64,000 bases of DNA from UBA1847 sp942492205 (GTDB lineage: Bacteria; Pseudomonadota; Gammaproteobacteria; Steroidobacterales; Woeseiaceae), in NCBI GenBank assembly GCA_942492205.1, contig CALODT010000003.1, positions 310,001 through 374,000 of the forward strand. Direction: 5' to 3'. The notes under the pieces were generated by a model. The model was not told the origin of the DNA, searched no databases, and worked only from the letters and a program-made list of their open reading frames with translations. Shown here in pieces: positions 35,955 through 45,421 of this stretch. Both the position numbers and the translations under genes were made by a program. The first letter of the stretch is position 1, and the number at the start of each line of letters is the position of its first letter.

Positions 35955-38705
35955 TTACTCAAGCGCAAACATCATCCGCACGCCGACGCGTTTCTCGACC
36001 GCCTGTCCATTCTCTATGACCGGCTCGAACCGCCACTTCTCGACGGCCCTGACCGCCGAGTCGACAAAGGTCTCACCGGGTTCGGATTCGCGCACGATGA
36101 CGTCTTTCACCTCGCCCGCCTTGTCCACGGTAAAGATTACGTCCACCCAGCCCGAGAGGTTGCGGCGTTCCGCTGCGCGAGGATACTTCGGCGCGACGTA
36201 CTTGATACGCTTCATGTCGCTTATCGCCCCGGGGGTCGGGCCTTGTGGTGCGACCGGCGTGGCCAGTGATGCCGCCTGCTCAACCGGTGTTTGCGCGTCT
36301 GGCTGGCCAGCATCGAGTGCTGCGCTTCCGGCCGCATCGTCATTACGGGTCTCTGCCACAGCATTGTCTTCCGACATGGTTGCGGCCTCTACAGCCGGCG
36401 CTGCCGCAGCGGCTGCAGCAGCTGCGGCCGCTTTGCGCTCCTCTTCGGCTTTGCGTTCCTGAGCTGCTCGCTCATCAGCCGCCCGCTTTTCTGCCGCCGC
36501 ACGTCGACGAGCCTCGGCCTGGCGACGCTCGGCTGCAATAGCCGCCCGCTTGTCTGCCAGGGCGCCTATGGCCGCCTTCAATTCGCTGTTATCCGGGTCC
36601 AGAGCTGTGGATTCGACCAGCAGCGCTTCGGCGGCGTCGAGATTGCCGTCGTCTGTGGCTGTGCGCGCTTGCATGGCCAGCTTGCTTGCGATCGCGCTGA
36701 GCCCCTGGCGAGCGGACAGGTTGTCGGGGTCGTTCGACAATGCCATCTCGTAGAAGTAGCGTGCGTTGTCGTTCGCTGGCTTTAACAGTGCGCCTTCTTC
36801 CAGGCGGGCGTTGGCCAGTGCCAGTAGCTCTCCAGACTGCTGTGCGTCCTGTGCTGCAGCGAGTTCCTGCTCGGCGGCATCGACGTCGGCGCTGTCCGCA
36901 AGATTCAATGAACGAGCGGCGGCCAACGCGCTGCCGGCGTCTTCGAAACGGCTGTCGCGGATCGCGGCACGCGCTTCGTCAAGGTAGGAGCGTAGCTGAA
37001 TCTGTGCCAACTGGGCGGTCAGGAAAGGCAGGCGCTCGTTGCCGGGGTCGACCCTGCCCAGCAGTTCCAGAGCTGCGCTGGCCTCGTCGATGCGTGATTC
37101 AAGCAGGGCGCTTTCGGCATCGGCGATTGCACCGACAATTTGTGCCTGGGAATCAAGCGGTTCCTCGACCAGCGTTGCCTCATCCGCAACGGGAGGCGGC
37201 TCGGGGGCTTCTCTTGTTTCCGCAACGGCCGGGGTACTCTCGGTTGAAACTGGCGAGTCGACGGTCTCGTCGGAGCCGCTCATGAGCCAGAACAAACCGC
37301 CGGCAATGACGACTATCGCAACCGCGCCGAGACCGAGAATCCTGGGGTCCGAGAACGCTGAACCGCCGGTATCGTCAAGGTCCATGTGCGGCGCGCCGGG
37401 CGCAGGCGCCGACGTATCGTCCTTTTGTATCTCCTGGCGCGATCCGTCGTCGTCGTCGGTGCCGGTCAGCTTCTTGCTGACGGTCGCGAACAGGCCAGTA
37501 ACAGTCTCGGTGAAGCTGGAGTCATCGCTGCCGAACGCCTCGGACAGCGCGTCATCGTTTGGTGACTTGCCGCCCGCCGGGTCCCTCGCGCTGAGTGGCG
37601 GATCGTCGCCAAAGTTCGCTTTCTGTATCTGCGACGCATCTGTCTTCGGCTTGTCTGCTCTCGGCTCGGCCCTGTCTTTGGGCGGAGCGGACGGGGTCGG
37701 CTTCGGCCTGGATGGCGTTCGTCCGGCGGGTGTCGCTGCCGCCGGCGTCTCTGATCCTTTAATCTTGAAGGCGGCATCCGGCGCTTCCAGGTGATGCTTG
37801 ACCGATGCTTCTACCGCCAGGCGCGCGCGGCCCGGCGATACCGGTTTCAGGAGGAATCGATAAACCTTGCTGCGGTTGATCAGGTCCATCATCATTTCGC
37901 CGTCATCGCGCCGGCCGGCGACGATGGAAACGAGTCGCGGTGAGCCTTTGCGCAGGTGCGCCGTTAATTGCTCGATTTTTTCGCCGACCATGGCCGCGTC
38001 AACAACGGCAACACCCACCTTGTGTTCGCGAATGATGTTGTCGGCCTGGGCCAGCGTCGTCGCATAGTGGACCTCGTGCGTACCGCGCGATGACTGCTTG
38101 ATCGTGTCCAGGAACTCGTTGTCCTTGGTAAGCACTAGCAGATCCACCGAGTGCGATCCAAGTGCTGAGGCGGCCGAAACCTTGGTCGGATCAAGAACAG
38201 GCATGCGCCCGGTGCCGTCGCTGATGATGGTGGCGCCGTGCTCGGAGGTCTCCATGATGATGTGCTCGGCCGGTTCCGAGTCCACATTTGCGGCGGAATC
38301 GTTGGCTGATGTCGCCAGCGCCATAAGCCGCATCTGCTGGGTCGCTTCATCGACCAGTTTCGAAATCAACTGACTGGTTATGTTTCCGCGCACGACCTGG
38401 AAGACTTCCTTTTCGCTAACCAGTGCCTCCAGACCCTTGTCCTCGTTTTCGGCGAGCAGAATTCCGATTGTATCCGGCGAGCGCTTCTTGGCTTCCCGCA
38501 GGGCATCGAGGCCGCTCATTCCCGGTAACTTGTGGGCGGAGACGATCACGTTGATCGGTGTGTCGCCCAGGGTATTCAGTGCCTCGCTGCCGCTGGTGGC
38601 ACAGTGCACCGTGTAGCTGTCGCCGAAGCCCGAACTGAGGGTGTCCAGCGTGCTTTGCTCGCTGTGGAGTAACAAAACTTGAGTTTTGAATCGGTCCAGT
38701 GGCAC
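35955..38705 (-). CDS. Chimeric receiver-receiver / membrane / TPR / TonB-domain protein
   Basis: 916 residues from GTG at 38705, with AGGAG 8 bases upstream. Order: receiver-like domain 1 (about 8-125), where the phospho-acceptor is replaced (VIVSAHKLPGM, Ala57) and the acidic pocket is lost; receiver-like domain 2 (about 187-305) that keeps D236 (VAVVDA) and K287 (FLLKP); a Pro-rich linker (320-350) and an acidic stretch; one membrane helix (about 455-475); TPR-like repeats (about 520-720); an Ala/Arg/Glu coiled coil with a poly-Ala run (725-790); and a TonB C-terminal domain (about 835-916) with YPRAAERRNLSGWVDV and VEKWRFEP. The cytoplasmic N-terminus and periplasmic C-terminus could link signalling to the envelope. 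No known family of this full layout comes to mind. Confidence 0.85.
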   Translation of the reverse strand: MPLDRFKTQVLLLHSEQSTLDTLSSGFGDSYTVHCATSGSEALNTLGDTPINVIVSAHKLPGMSGLDALREAKKRSPDTIGILLAENEDKGLEALVSEKEVFQVVRGNITSQLISKLVDEATQQMRLMALATSANDSAANVDSEPAEHIIMETSEHGATIISDGTGRMPVLDPTKVSAASALGSHSVDLLVLTKDNEFLDTIKQSSRGTHEVHYATTLAQADNIIREHKVGVAVVDAAMVGEKIEQLTAHLRKGSPRLVSIVAGRRDDGEMMMDLINRSKVYRFLLKPVSPGRARLAVEASVKHHLEAPDAAFKIKGSETPAAATPAGRTPSRPKPTPSAPPKDRAEPRADKPKTDASQIQKANFGDDPPLSARDPAGGKSPNDDALSEAFGSDDSSFTETVTGLFATVSKKLTGTDDDDGSRQEIQKDDTSAPAPGAPHMDLDDTGGSAFSDPRILGLGAVAIVVIAGGLFWLMSGSDETVDSPVSTESTPAVAETREAPEPPPVADEATLVEEPLDSQAQIVGAIADAESALLESRIDEASAALELLGRVDPGNERLPFLTAQLAQIQLRSYLDEARAAIRDSRFEDAGSALAAARSLNLADSADVDAAEQELAAAQDAQQSGELLALANARLEEGALLKPANDNARYFYEMALSNDPDNLSARQGLSAIASKLAMQARTATDDGNLDAAEALLVESTALDPDNSELKAAIGALADKRAAIAAERRQAEARRRAAAEKRAADERAAQERKAEEERKAAAAAAAAAAAPAVEAATMSEDNAVAETRNDDAAGSAALDAGQPDAQTPVEQAASLATPVAPQGPTPGAISDMKRIKYVAPKYPRAAERRNLSGWVDVIFTVDKAGEVKDVIVRESEPGETFVDSAVRAVEKWRFEPVIENGQAVEKRVGVRMMFALE

Positions 38706-38963
38706 TTCGCCTGCTCCTAAGGTGTTATGTTGAATTCCACGCTTTCCTTGCGTCGAAGCAGTATATCCCCGCGTACTTTGATTATTGTCGCAACTTGGGG
38801 ACAGATTTTCGAATCTGTGACACGCCGCACAGGCAAAGTGGACAGCGCGTCACGTTTGCCTTTCAGCGGAGCGAGCGGGTGACCCTCAAAGTCCTTGCCT
38901 GGTGTCGCACGGGTGCCGCGAAAGCGGCCGGCCGCGAGCGTCGGCGTGCCGACGAATTTGCGA
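38706..38963. other. Largest intergenic stretch (258 bases)
   Basis: No convincing gene is seen. It holds a 7-base stem with a TTCG tetraloop, ACAGATT/AATCTGT at 38801-38818, and a palindrome CGTCGGC-GT-GCCGACG at 38939-38954 just beyond the thrS stop that could help end the thrS transcript but lacks a T-tract. The promoter of the chimeric receiver/TonB gene must lie here or further upstream. Confidence 0.5.
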
Positions 38964-40886
38964 CTATTGGTTCAGCCCGCGGCTGGCAATTTCGCGACCG
39001 AGGGCCGCCATAGCCTCGTCGAGGGACAGCACCTGCTGCTTCTTGGAGCCGAGGCGACGTATTGCAACGCTGCGATTTTCGAGTTCTCGCTGGCCCACCG
39101 CGAACTGCACCGGTATTTTCGCGACGCTGTGTTCGCGGACCTTGTAGGCGATTTTTTCATTCCGCAGGTCCGTCTCCGCGCGTATGCCTGCCGCGCGAAG
39201 CTCGCCGGCTACCTCCTCGGCATACGCGTCGGCGTCAGATGTGATTGTCAGGACCTTCACCTGTACCGGTGCCAGCCACAACGGCAGGTTGCCGGCATGA
39301 TGCTCGATGAGAATACCCATGAAGCGTTCGAGTGAGCCGAATATCGCGCGGTGCAGCATCACCGGAAGGTGCTTCTCGCCGTCTTCGCCGATATAGGTTG
39401 CGCCCAGTCGTCCCGGCATATTCAAATCGACCTGCAGCGTGCCGCACTGCCAGTCCCGTCCAATTGCATCACGCAGCACGAACTCAAGCTTGGGGCCGTA
39501 GAAGGCGCCTTCGCCCGGATTGTGCGTGTAGTCGAGGCCGGCGGCCTGCAGTGCTTTCAAAAGTGCCGCTTCGGCCTGATCCCAGACCGCGTCTTCGCCC
39601 ACGCGGATTTCCGGGCGGTCGGCAAACTTGATACGAATATCGTCGAAACCGAAATCGCGATAAATACCCAGGATCAGGTCGCACACGGCGATCGATTCTT
39701 CAGTGATCTGCTCGGGGGTGCAAAAGACATGCGCGTCGTCCTGCGTAAATGCACGTACGCGCATCATGCCGTGCAGCGCGCCCGACGGCTCGTAACGATG
39801 ACACTTGCCGAATTCCGCAAGCCGCACGGGCAGGTCACGGTAACTGGTAATACCCTGCTTGAAGACCTGCACGTGCCCAGGGCAATTCATCGGCTTGATC
39901 GCGAAGTGCCTGCCGTCCACCGTCTCAGTCGTGAACATGTTGTCGCCAAACGACTCCCAGTGGCCTGAGGCTTCCCACAAGGAACGGGACATCACTTCCG
40001 GCGTATTGATCTCCTGGTAGCCGGCGGCATTCTGCTGTTCGCGCATGAAACCAATCAGCGTCTGGAACAGGTTCCAGCCCTTTGGATGCCAGAACACGGC
40101 GCCCGGCGCCTCCTCCTGGAAGTGAAACAGGTCCATCACCCGGCCAAGACGACGATGGTCACGCTTCTCGGCTTCCTCAAGCATGTGCAGGTACTGCCGC
40201 AACTGCTTGTCATTGGCCCAGGCTGTACCGTAGATGCGCTGTAACATCTCGTTACCGGAGTCACCTCGCCAGTACGCGCCGGACACGCGCGTCAGTTTGA
40301 ATGCTTTGCCGAGCTTGCCCGTGGACGGCAGGTGCGGTCCGCGGCACAGGTCGATAAACTCGCCCTGGCGATACAGCGTCAGGTCCTCTTCAGACGGGAT
40401 ACTCTCGATGATCTCGGCCTTGTACTCTTCGCCGATGCCTCTGAAAAACGCCGCCGCCTTGTCGCGCTCCCAGACCTCGCGCTCAATCGTTTCGTCGCGG
40501 TCGACGATGTCCCGCATACGTGCTTCGATGGTCTCGAGGTCGCCCTCGGTAAACGGCTCTTCACGAGCGAAGTCGTAGTAGAAGCCGTTGTCGATCGCAG
40601 GCCCGATGGTCACCTGTGTCTCCGGCCAGAGTTCCTTGACGGCTTCGGCCAGTACATGTGCCGCGTCATGGCGAAGTAGCTCGAGGCCGTCATCCGAATT
40701 CCGCGTAACAATCTCGATACTGGCGTCTGCGCTGATCGGCCGGGTCAGGTCCCAGAGGGCGCCATTGACTCGAATCGCGACAGCGTCGCGAGCCAGGCTC
40801 TTGCCGATGCTGGCGGCAATTTCGGCCCCTGAGGTAGCGGCATCGTAATGGCGCTCCGAGGCGTCAGGTAGGGTCATTGTTGGCAT
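38964..40886 (-). CDS. thrS: Threonine--tRNA ligase
   Basis: 640 residues (E. coli 642). Order: TGS domain at the N-terminus, editing domain with HDAAHVLAEA and CRGPHLPSTG, class II catalytic core with MNCPGHVQVF (zinc Cys and motif 2 region), HRYEPSGALHGMMRVRAFTQDD, and the anticodon-binding domain at the end. It charges tRNA-Thr. ATG at 40886 chosen (MPTMTLPDASE); ATG 40877 is also possible. In many gammaproteobacteria infC-rpmI-rplT follow thrS; here they do not. Confidence 0.96.
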   Translation of the reverse strand: MPTMTLPDASERHYDAATSGAEIAASIGKSLARDAVAIRVNGALWDLTRPISADASIEIVTRNSDDGLELLRHDAAHVLAEAVKELWPETQVTIGPAIDNGFYYDFAREEPFTEGDLETIEARMRDIVDRDETIEREVWERDKAAAFFRGIGEEYKAEIIESIPSEEDLTLYRQGEFIDLCRGPHLPSTGKLGKAFKLTRVSGAYWRGDSGNEMLQRIYGTAWANDKQLRQYLHMLEEAEKRDHRRLGRVMDLFHFQEEAPGAVFWHPKGWNLFQTLIGFMREQQNAAGYQEINTPEVMSRSLWEASGHWESFGDNMFTTETVDGRHFAIKPMNCPGHVQVFKQGITSYRDLPVRLAEFGKCHRYEPSGALHGMMRVRAFTQDDAHVFCTPEQITEESIAVCDLILGIYRDFGFDDIRIKFADRPEIRVGEDAVWDQAEAALLKALQAAGLDYTHNPGEGAFYGPKLEFVLRDAIGRDWQCGTLQVDLNMPGRLGATYIGEDGEKHLPVMLHRAIFGSLERFMGILIEHHAGNLPLWLAPVQVKVLTITSDADAYAEEVAGELRAAGIRAETDLRNEKIAYKVREHSVAKIPVQFAVGQRELENRSVAIRRLGSKKQQVLSLDEAMAALGREIASRGLNQ

Positions 40887-40938
40887 TGTCTGGACTGTCG
40901 TTGGGAAGGTTTCGGGGTTGCCAGCCGGCAAGCCACGC

Positions 40939-40973
40939 TATTGTACGCGAACTTCGGCAGTTCGCGTACAATA
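40939..40973. repeat. Strong palindrome between thrS and glnS
   Basis: A perfect 14-base stem (40939-40952 and 40960-40973) with a 7-base TTCGGCA loop. It contains TACAAT at its right end on the plus strand (40967-40972) and the mirror TACAAT on the minus strand (40945-40940), so it may hold face-to-face -10 elements for both genes. On the thrS mRNA side it would form a hairpin about 53 bases before the start codon. Confidence 0.75.
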
Positions 40974-41006
40974 CCGCCTCTGAAGAATCCAGCAAGAAAT
41001 TAATTC

Positions 41007-42689
41007 ATGAGCGACGTTCAATCGCGGGACTTTATCCGCCAAATTATTCACGATGACCTCGAGTCGGGGAAGCACGCGGAGATCGTTACGCGCTTTCCGC
41101 CGGAACCCAACGGCTACCTGCATATCGGTCACGTCATGTCGATCTGCCTGAATTTTGGCGTCGCTGCCGAGACTGGCGGTCGCACCTTCCTGCGTCTGGA
41201 CGACACCAATCCTGGCAAAGAGAGTCCCGAGTATGTCGAAGCGATAAAAGAGAACGTTCGCTGGCTGGGCTTCGATTGGGGGGACCGCCTGACGCACGCC
41301 TCCGACTATTTCGAACGTCTCCACGAGTCGGCGATCGCCCTGATCGAGAAAGGCGTTGCCTACGTTGACAGCCTCGGCGCCGAAGAAATCCGCGAGTATC
41401 GCGGCACGCTGACGGAAGCCGGCAAGAACAGTCCGTATCGCGATCGCAGCGTTGCGGAGAACCTCGACCTGTTCCGGCGCATGCATGCCGGCGAATTTGC
41501 CGATGGCGAACACTTGCTGCGGGCGAAGATCGACATGGCGTCGCCGAACATGAATATGCGCGATCCGGCTATCTACCGTATTCGGCATATTCCGCACCAG
41601 AATACCGGTGACAAATGGTGCATCTACCCGATGTACGATTTTGCCCACGGCCTGTCCGATGCCTATGAGGGTATAACGCATTCGCTCTGCACGCTGGAGT
41701 TCGAAGATCATCGCCCACTGTATGACTGGTTCCTCGACCAGCTGCAGCCCGAACACCGTCCGCGGCAGATCGAGTTTTCTCGTCTGAATCTCGCCTACAC
41801 GATAACCAGCAAGCGCAAGCTCAGCGCGCTCGTCGAGGAAGGGGTCGTGACCGGCTGGGATGACCCGCGCATGCCGACTATTTCCGGGATGCGCCGCCGC
41901 GGCTATCCGTCCGCGGCGTTGCGCGAATTCGTAAAGCGCGCCGGCGTTACCAAGAAGGACAAACTCATCGAGATGGGCGCGCTCGAAACCTGCGTGCGGG
42001 ACGTGCTTGGCGACACTGCACCGCGGCGCATGGCTGTGCTCCGGCCACTCAAGGTCGTGCTCAGCAATTACCCGGCAGGGCAGGTCGAACTCATGGAGGC
42101 AATGAATCATCCGGGACGGCCCGAGTTCGGCACGCGCGAGTTGCCATTCTCGCGAGAATTGTGGATCGAGCAGGACGACTTCATGGAGGATGCGCCGCGC
42201 AAGTTCTTCCGCCTGAAGCCGGGTGGCGAAGTGCGCCTGCGGTTTGGTTACATCATTCGTTGCGACGAGGTCATCAAGAACGCTGCGGGCGAGGTTGTCG
42301 AACTGCGCTGCAGCTATGACCCGGATACGCGCAGCGGTTCCGCCAACAGCGACCGCAAGGTCAAGGGCACGATTCACTGGGTGTCCTGCCAGCATGCTGT
42401 CGATGCGAGCGTGCGGCTCTATGATCGTTTGTTCACGGTTGCCAATCCGAATACCGCCGACGATGTGCACGCCGTGCTCAACCCCGAGTCGCTGGAAACG
42501 GTCGTCGGCAAACTTGAGCCGACACTGCAGACGTTAACGTCCGGACAGGCTGTACAGTTCGAAAGGCTGGGTTATTTCTGCCCGGACGACAACGATGACA
42601 GCGGCGAAGCGCGTGTCTTCAATCGCATCGTGACGCTGCGCGATTCGTGGGCGAAGATCGAGAAACAAGCCATGCAACAGCAGGGCTGA
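41007..42689 (+). CDS. glnS: Glutamine--tRNA ligase
   Basis: 560 residues. Class I motifs: PPEPNGYLHIGH (HIGH) and ITSKRKL (KMSKS position), with LRLDDTNPGKES and RIRHIPHQNTGDKWCIYPMYDFAH. The C-terminal beta-barrel anticodon domains contain GTIHWVS and the conserved RLYDRLFTV. It charges tRNA-Gln directly; a GlnRS of this type is usual in gammaproteobacteria. Divergent from thrS. Confidence 0.97.
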   Translation: MSDVQSRDFIRQIIHDDLESGKHAEIVTRFPPEPNGYLHIGHVMSICLNFGVAAETGGRTFLRLDDTNPGKESPEYVEAIKENVRWLGFDWGDRLTHASDYFERLHESAIALIEKGVAYVDSLGAEEIREYRGTLTEAGKNSPYRDRSVAENLDLFRRMHAGEFADGEHLLRAKIDMASPNMNMRDPAIYRIRHIPHQNTGDKWCIYPMYDFAHGLSDAYEGITHSLCTLEFEDHRPLYDWFLDQLQPEHRPRQIEFSRLNLAYTITSKRKLSALVEEGVVTGWDDPRMPTISGMRRRGYPSAALREFVKRAGVTKKDKLIEMGALETCVRDVLGDTAPRRMAVLRPLKVVLSNYPAGQVELMEAMNHPGRPEFGTRELPFSRELWIEQDDFMEDAPRKFFRLKPGGEVRLRFGYIIRCDEVIKNAAGEVVELRCSYDPDTRSGSANSDRKVKGTIHWVSCQHAVDASVRLYDRLFTVANPNTADDVHAVLNPESLETVVGKLEPTLQTLTSGQAVQFERLGYFCPDDNDDSGEARVFNRIVTLRDSWAKIEKQAMQQQG

Positions 42690-42708
42690 AGCGGCGCCGA
42701 GACGTCTT

Positions 42709-43512
42709 TCAGGCGCTGTAACCGTCGCGAATGACAAGCGGCGCGCCTCGTTCAGCGCCGAGCCCTTCCGCCGCGCTGCCTTCCGCCCTGGCAACCTCGA
42801 CAACGCCGAACGAGTTCACCAGGGCAAGCAGGTCGCCCGGTTTGGCACGGCCATAGGTCTGCAGCATCGGGATCTGATGGCCGCCGATACAGGCGACCGG
42901 TTCTCGCAGGCCGTGCAGCAAGTTGGCGTCGATATTGCTGATCAAGTTGCCAAATGTGTCGATCGTGACGATAACTCCGGTGATCTGGCCGTTATCTGCT
43001 TCAGGCGCGTCGATCCAGCCGGGCGTCCAGGTGCTGACCGGTTCGCCCAGTGCCTCGACCGAAACGCGGCCGGCCGCAATCTCGGCAGCGATCGGCGCGA
43101 AGATGTCCCGCCCGTGAAACGTCGCGCTGGCGTCGCCCAGGCGCAGCGCTTTCGCCTTGTCAGGGACCAGCCTGAAAACACGCGGCGAGTTCGCGCTATC
43201 GAGCAGCGGTCCGAGCAAACCATTGTCGGGGGCGATGAACACGTGGTCGTCGACTTCCGCCATGATGATGTCCCGCTCGGTGCCAACGCCAGGATCGACG
43301 ATAGCCAGGTGCACCGTGCCTGCGGGAAACCACTCGTAGGATCGACTTACCCAGAAACCGGCCTCCGGCGGCCACTGCGCCGGGATGTCATGCGCCAGGT
43401 CGACCACCTTTGCATCCAGAAAGCGGCTGAGGATGACTCCTTTCATCACGCCGGCAAACGGGCCTTTGTGACCGAAGTCTGTCGTAATTGTAATGACGCC
43501 TGATGCCTTCAT
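42709..43512 (-). CDS. SAM hydroxide adenosyltransferase (DUF62/SAM hydrolase)
   Basis: 267 residues. ITITTDFGHKGPFAGVMKG at the start, VDPGVGTERD, APDNGLLG and FHGRDIFAPIAA are hallmarks of the fluorinase/DUF62 fold, and the conserved Asp-Arg-His set places it with SAM hydroxide adenosyltransferases rather than fluorinases. It splits SAM to adenosine and methionine. ATG 43512 lies 5 bases after the stop of the upstream gene. Physiological role unclear. Confidence 0.88.
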   Translation of the reverse strand: MKASGVITITTDFGHKGPFAGVMKGVILSRFLDAKVVDLAHDIPAQWPPEAGFWVSRSYEWFPAGTVHLAIVDPGVGTERDIIMAEVDDHVFIAPDNGLLGPLLDSANSPRVFRLVPDKAKALRLGDASATFHGRDIFAPIAAEIAAGRVSVEALGEPVSTWTPGWIDAPEADNGQITGVIVTIDTFGNLISNIDANLLHGLREPVACIGGHQIPMLQTYGRAKPGDLLALVNSFGVVEVARAEGSAAEGLGAERGAPLVIRDGYSA

Positions 43513-43516
43513 GGCG

Positions 43517-44269
43517 CTACCCGGTAGTCTGTGCAACGGCCCGACGCGACCTGAAAGTGTGCCGAGCCCAATACAGAAAGACGGTATCGATCATAGCAAT
43601 GACGACCTTGAACAGGTACTTCGCCGCGCCGAGTGCCAGCGCGGTCTTCAGATCGACGATACCCCACCACGTGACCAATGAATAGATAACGGTATCGATG
43701 ACCTGAGAACTCATGGTCGACAGGTTATTTCGCAGCCACAGCCAGCGGTCGCCGGTAACCGACTTTATCTTGTGAAATGCCCAGACATCGAAATGCTGGC
43801 TGAGGTAGTACGCGAGTAGCGAGCCGAAGATAAAGCGCGGCGTGAAATTGACGATCGTGGCAAATGCATCATGCACGGAGGCTGAAAACGCGGCGGTCTC
43901 AGGCTTGTCGCTGGGCAGGTACAAAAGCGCGAGGCTCAGCATGACCAGCACGATGACGCTCACGGCAAACCCCATGCGCACTGCCTTGTTGGCCGCCGCT
44001 TTGCCGTAGTTTTCGCTCAGTACATCGGTCGCGAAGAAGATGCTCGAGTAGAAGATCACGCCGAGGCTGGTCTGCAGCCCGAAAATCACCGTCAGTTTCG
44101 GACCCTGCAGGTTGGCGAGGATGATTGCCGTTGCGATCGCAACCTGCAGGCCTGCTTTGCCAAACAGCCGATACAGTAAAACCGTGAAACCCAGGTCGAC
44201 AAACAGCGTTGTCAGCCAGAGTAGCTCCTGGTTGCTCGCGTAGAAATCGACGACGGTTTGTGGAAACAC
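43517..44269 (-). CDS. yhhQ: Queuosine precursor transporter (YhhQ family)
   Basis: 250 residues with about six membrane helices. TLFVDLGFTVLLYRLFGKAGL, FFATDVLSENYGKAAANKAV and the C-terminal VIDTVIYSLVTWWGIVDL are typical of YhhQ/VUT (DUF165) proteins, which import preQ0 and preQ1. It is in one short operon with the SAM hydrolase (5 bases apart). With queF at 18239, the cell can process imported preQ0. Confidence 0.92.
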   Translation of the reverse strand: MFPQTVVDFYASNQELLWLTTLFVDLGFTVLLYRLFGKAGLQVAIATAIILANLQGPKLTVIFGLQTSLGVIFYSSIFFATDVLSENYGKAAANKAVRMGFAVSVIVLVMLSLALLYLPSDKPETAAFSASVHDAFATIVNFTPRFIFGSLLAYYLSQHFDVWAFHKIKSVTGDRWLWLRNNLSTMSSQVIDTVIYSLVTWWGIVDLKTALALGAAKYLFKVVIAMIDTVFLYWARHTFRSRRAVAQTTG

Positions 44270-44290
44270 GGCGTTCGATTACCCGCCAGC

Positions 44291-45412
44291 TCAGGCGGCC
44301 AGTTTGTCGAGATGCCAGTCCGCGTTGCCGAATAGCTGACCGATCGCCGTGAGGCGCTTGAAGTAGTGCGCGACATCCAGATCCCAGGTTACGCCCATGC
44401 CACCGTGCAGCTGCACCGCCTCTTCGCCGAGCGTCTGACCGCTGCTGCTGACGAGATACTTGAGAGAACTGATTGCTCGCTTGGATTGATCGTTGCCGCC
44501 GGCACAGGTCATCGCAGCCCACAACAGCAGCGACTGTGCCTGCTCGCACGCTGTCAGCATGTCCACCATGCGGTGTTGCAGCGCCTGGAAACTTCCGATC
44601 GGTACGCCGAACTGCGAGCGGCTCTTCGAATACTCGATGGTCTTGTCCTTGAGCACATGCATGATGCCGACAGCCTCTGCACACACGGCAAGCGTTGCAT
44701 CGTCGACAGTGGCATCAAGGGCGGCGAACCCTTCACCTACCTCACCCAGTACGCAATCCGCCGCGATCCGCACGTTGTCGAGCCTTATTTCGGCGGCTCG
44801 CAGGCCATCGACGGTGTGATAGGGGATCACCGTGATGCCGTCTGTGCCTGCCTGTACGGCGAACAACGTGATGCCTTGCTGTTCGCCGGGTTTGCCCGCG
44901 GTTCGCGCCGGCACAATGATGAGGTCAGCGGTGCCCGCGTTAAAGACGAAACCTTTGCTGCCGTTCAGTATCCAGTCGCCGTCCCTCACTCCTGTCGTCA
45001 CAATGTTGGCCAGGTCGTAGCGCCCCTGCGGCTCCGTAAACGCAAGAGTTCCCTGCAGCTCGCCGCCCATGATCGGGTGCAGCCAGCGCTCTTTCTGCTG
45101 TGCGTCGGCGACGCGCTTCAAGATGCCGCCCGCAAGAATGATATTGGCGAGGTAGGGTTCTACCACCAGGCCGCGACCGAGGCGCTGCATAACGACCATG
45201 ATGTCGATCTGATCGCCGTCGAAGCCGCCGTCGGCCTCCGCAAATGGCACCGCGGTCCAGCCCAGCTCGGCGATCATTTTCCACACATCCTCGCTGTAGC
45301 CAGCCTCGCTGGCGGCGTATTTCTGCCGCGTGTCGAAGGGGTATTCGTTTTCGATAAACTTGTCGATGCTGTCCGCCAGCATCTCCTGCACTTCGTTAAG
45401 TGAAAAGTCCAT
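44291..45412 (-). CDS. Acyl-CoA dehydrogenase, small partner
   Basis: 373 residues with the ACAD fold: LAFTEPQGRYDLANI, LNGSKGFVFNAGTADLIIV, QALQHRMVDMLTACEQA, and LHGGMGVTWDLDVAHYFKR. The usual C-terminal YEGTNEIQ motif is absent; the tail reads FGNADWHL. That is the pattern of one subunit of heteromeric acyl-CoA dehydrogenases such as those in steroid side-chain degradation. It follows the other subunit by 9 bases. Substrate unknown. Confidence 0.88.
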   Translation of the reverse strand: MDFSLNEVQEMLADSIDKFIENEYPFDTRQKYAASEAGYSEDVWKMIAELGWTAVPFAEADGGFDGDQIDIMVVMQRLGRGLVVEPYLANIILAGGILKRVADAQQKERWLHPIMGGELQGTLAFTEPQGRYDLANIVTTGVRDGDWILNGSKGFVFNAGTADLIIVPARTAGKPGEQQGITLFAVQAGTDGITVIPYHTVDGLRAAEIRLDNVRIAADCVLGEVGEGFAALDATVDDATLAVCAEAVGIMHVLKDKTIEYSKSRSQFGVPIGSFQALQHRMVDMLTACEQAQSLLLWAAMTCAGGNDQSKRAISSLKYLVSSSGQTLGEEAVQLHGGMGVTWDLDVAHYFKRLTAIGQLFGNADWHLDKLAA

Positions 45413-45421
45413 TAACCTTCC

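Noticed and set aside
40938..42470. Long open frame antisense to glnS (510 codons)
   Set aside because: No recognisable motif and complete overlap with GlnRS.
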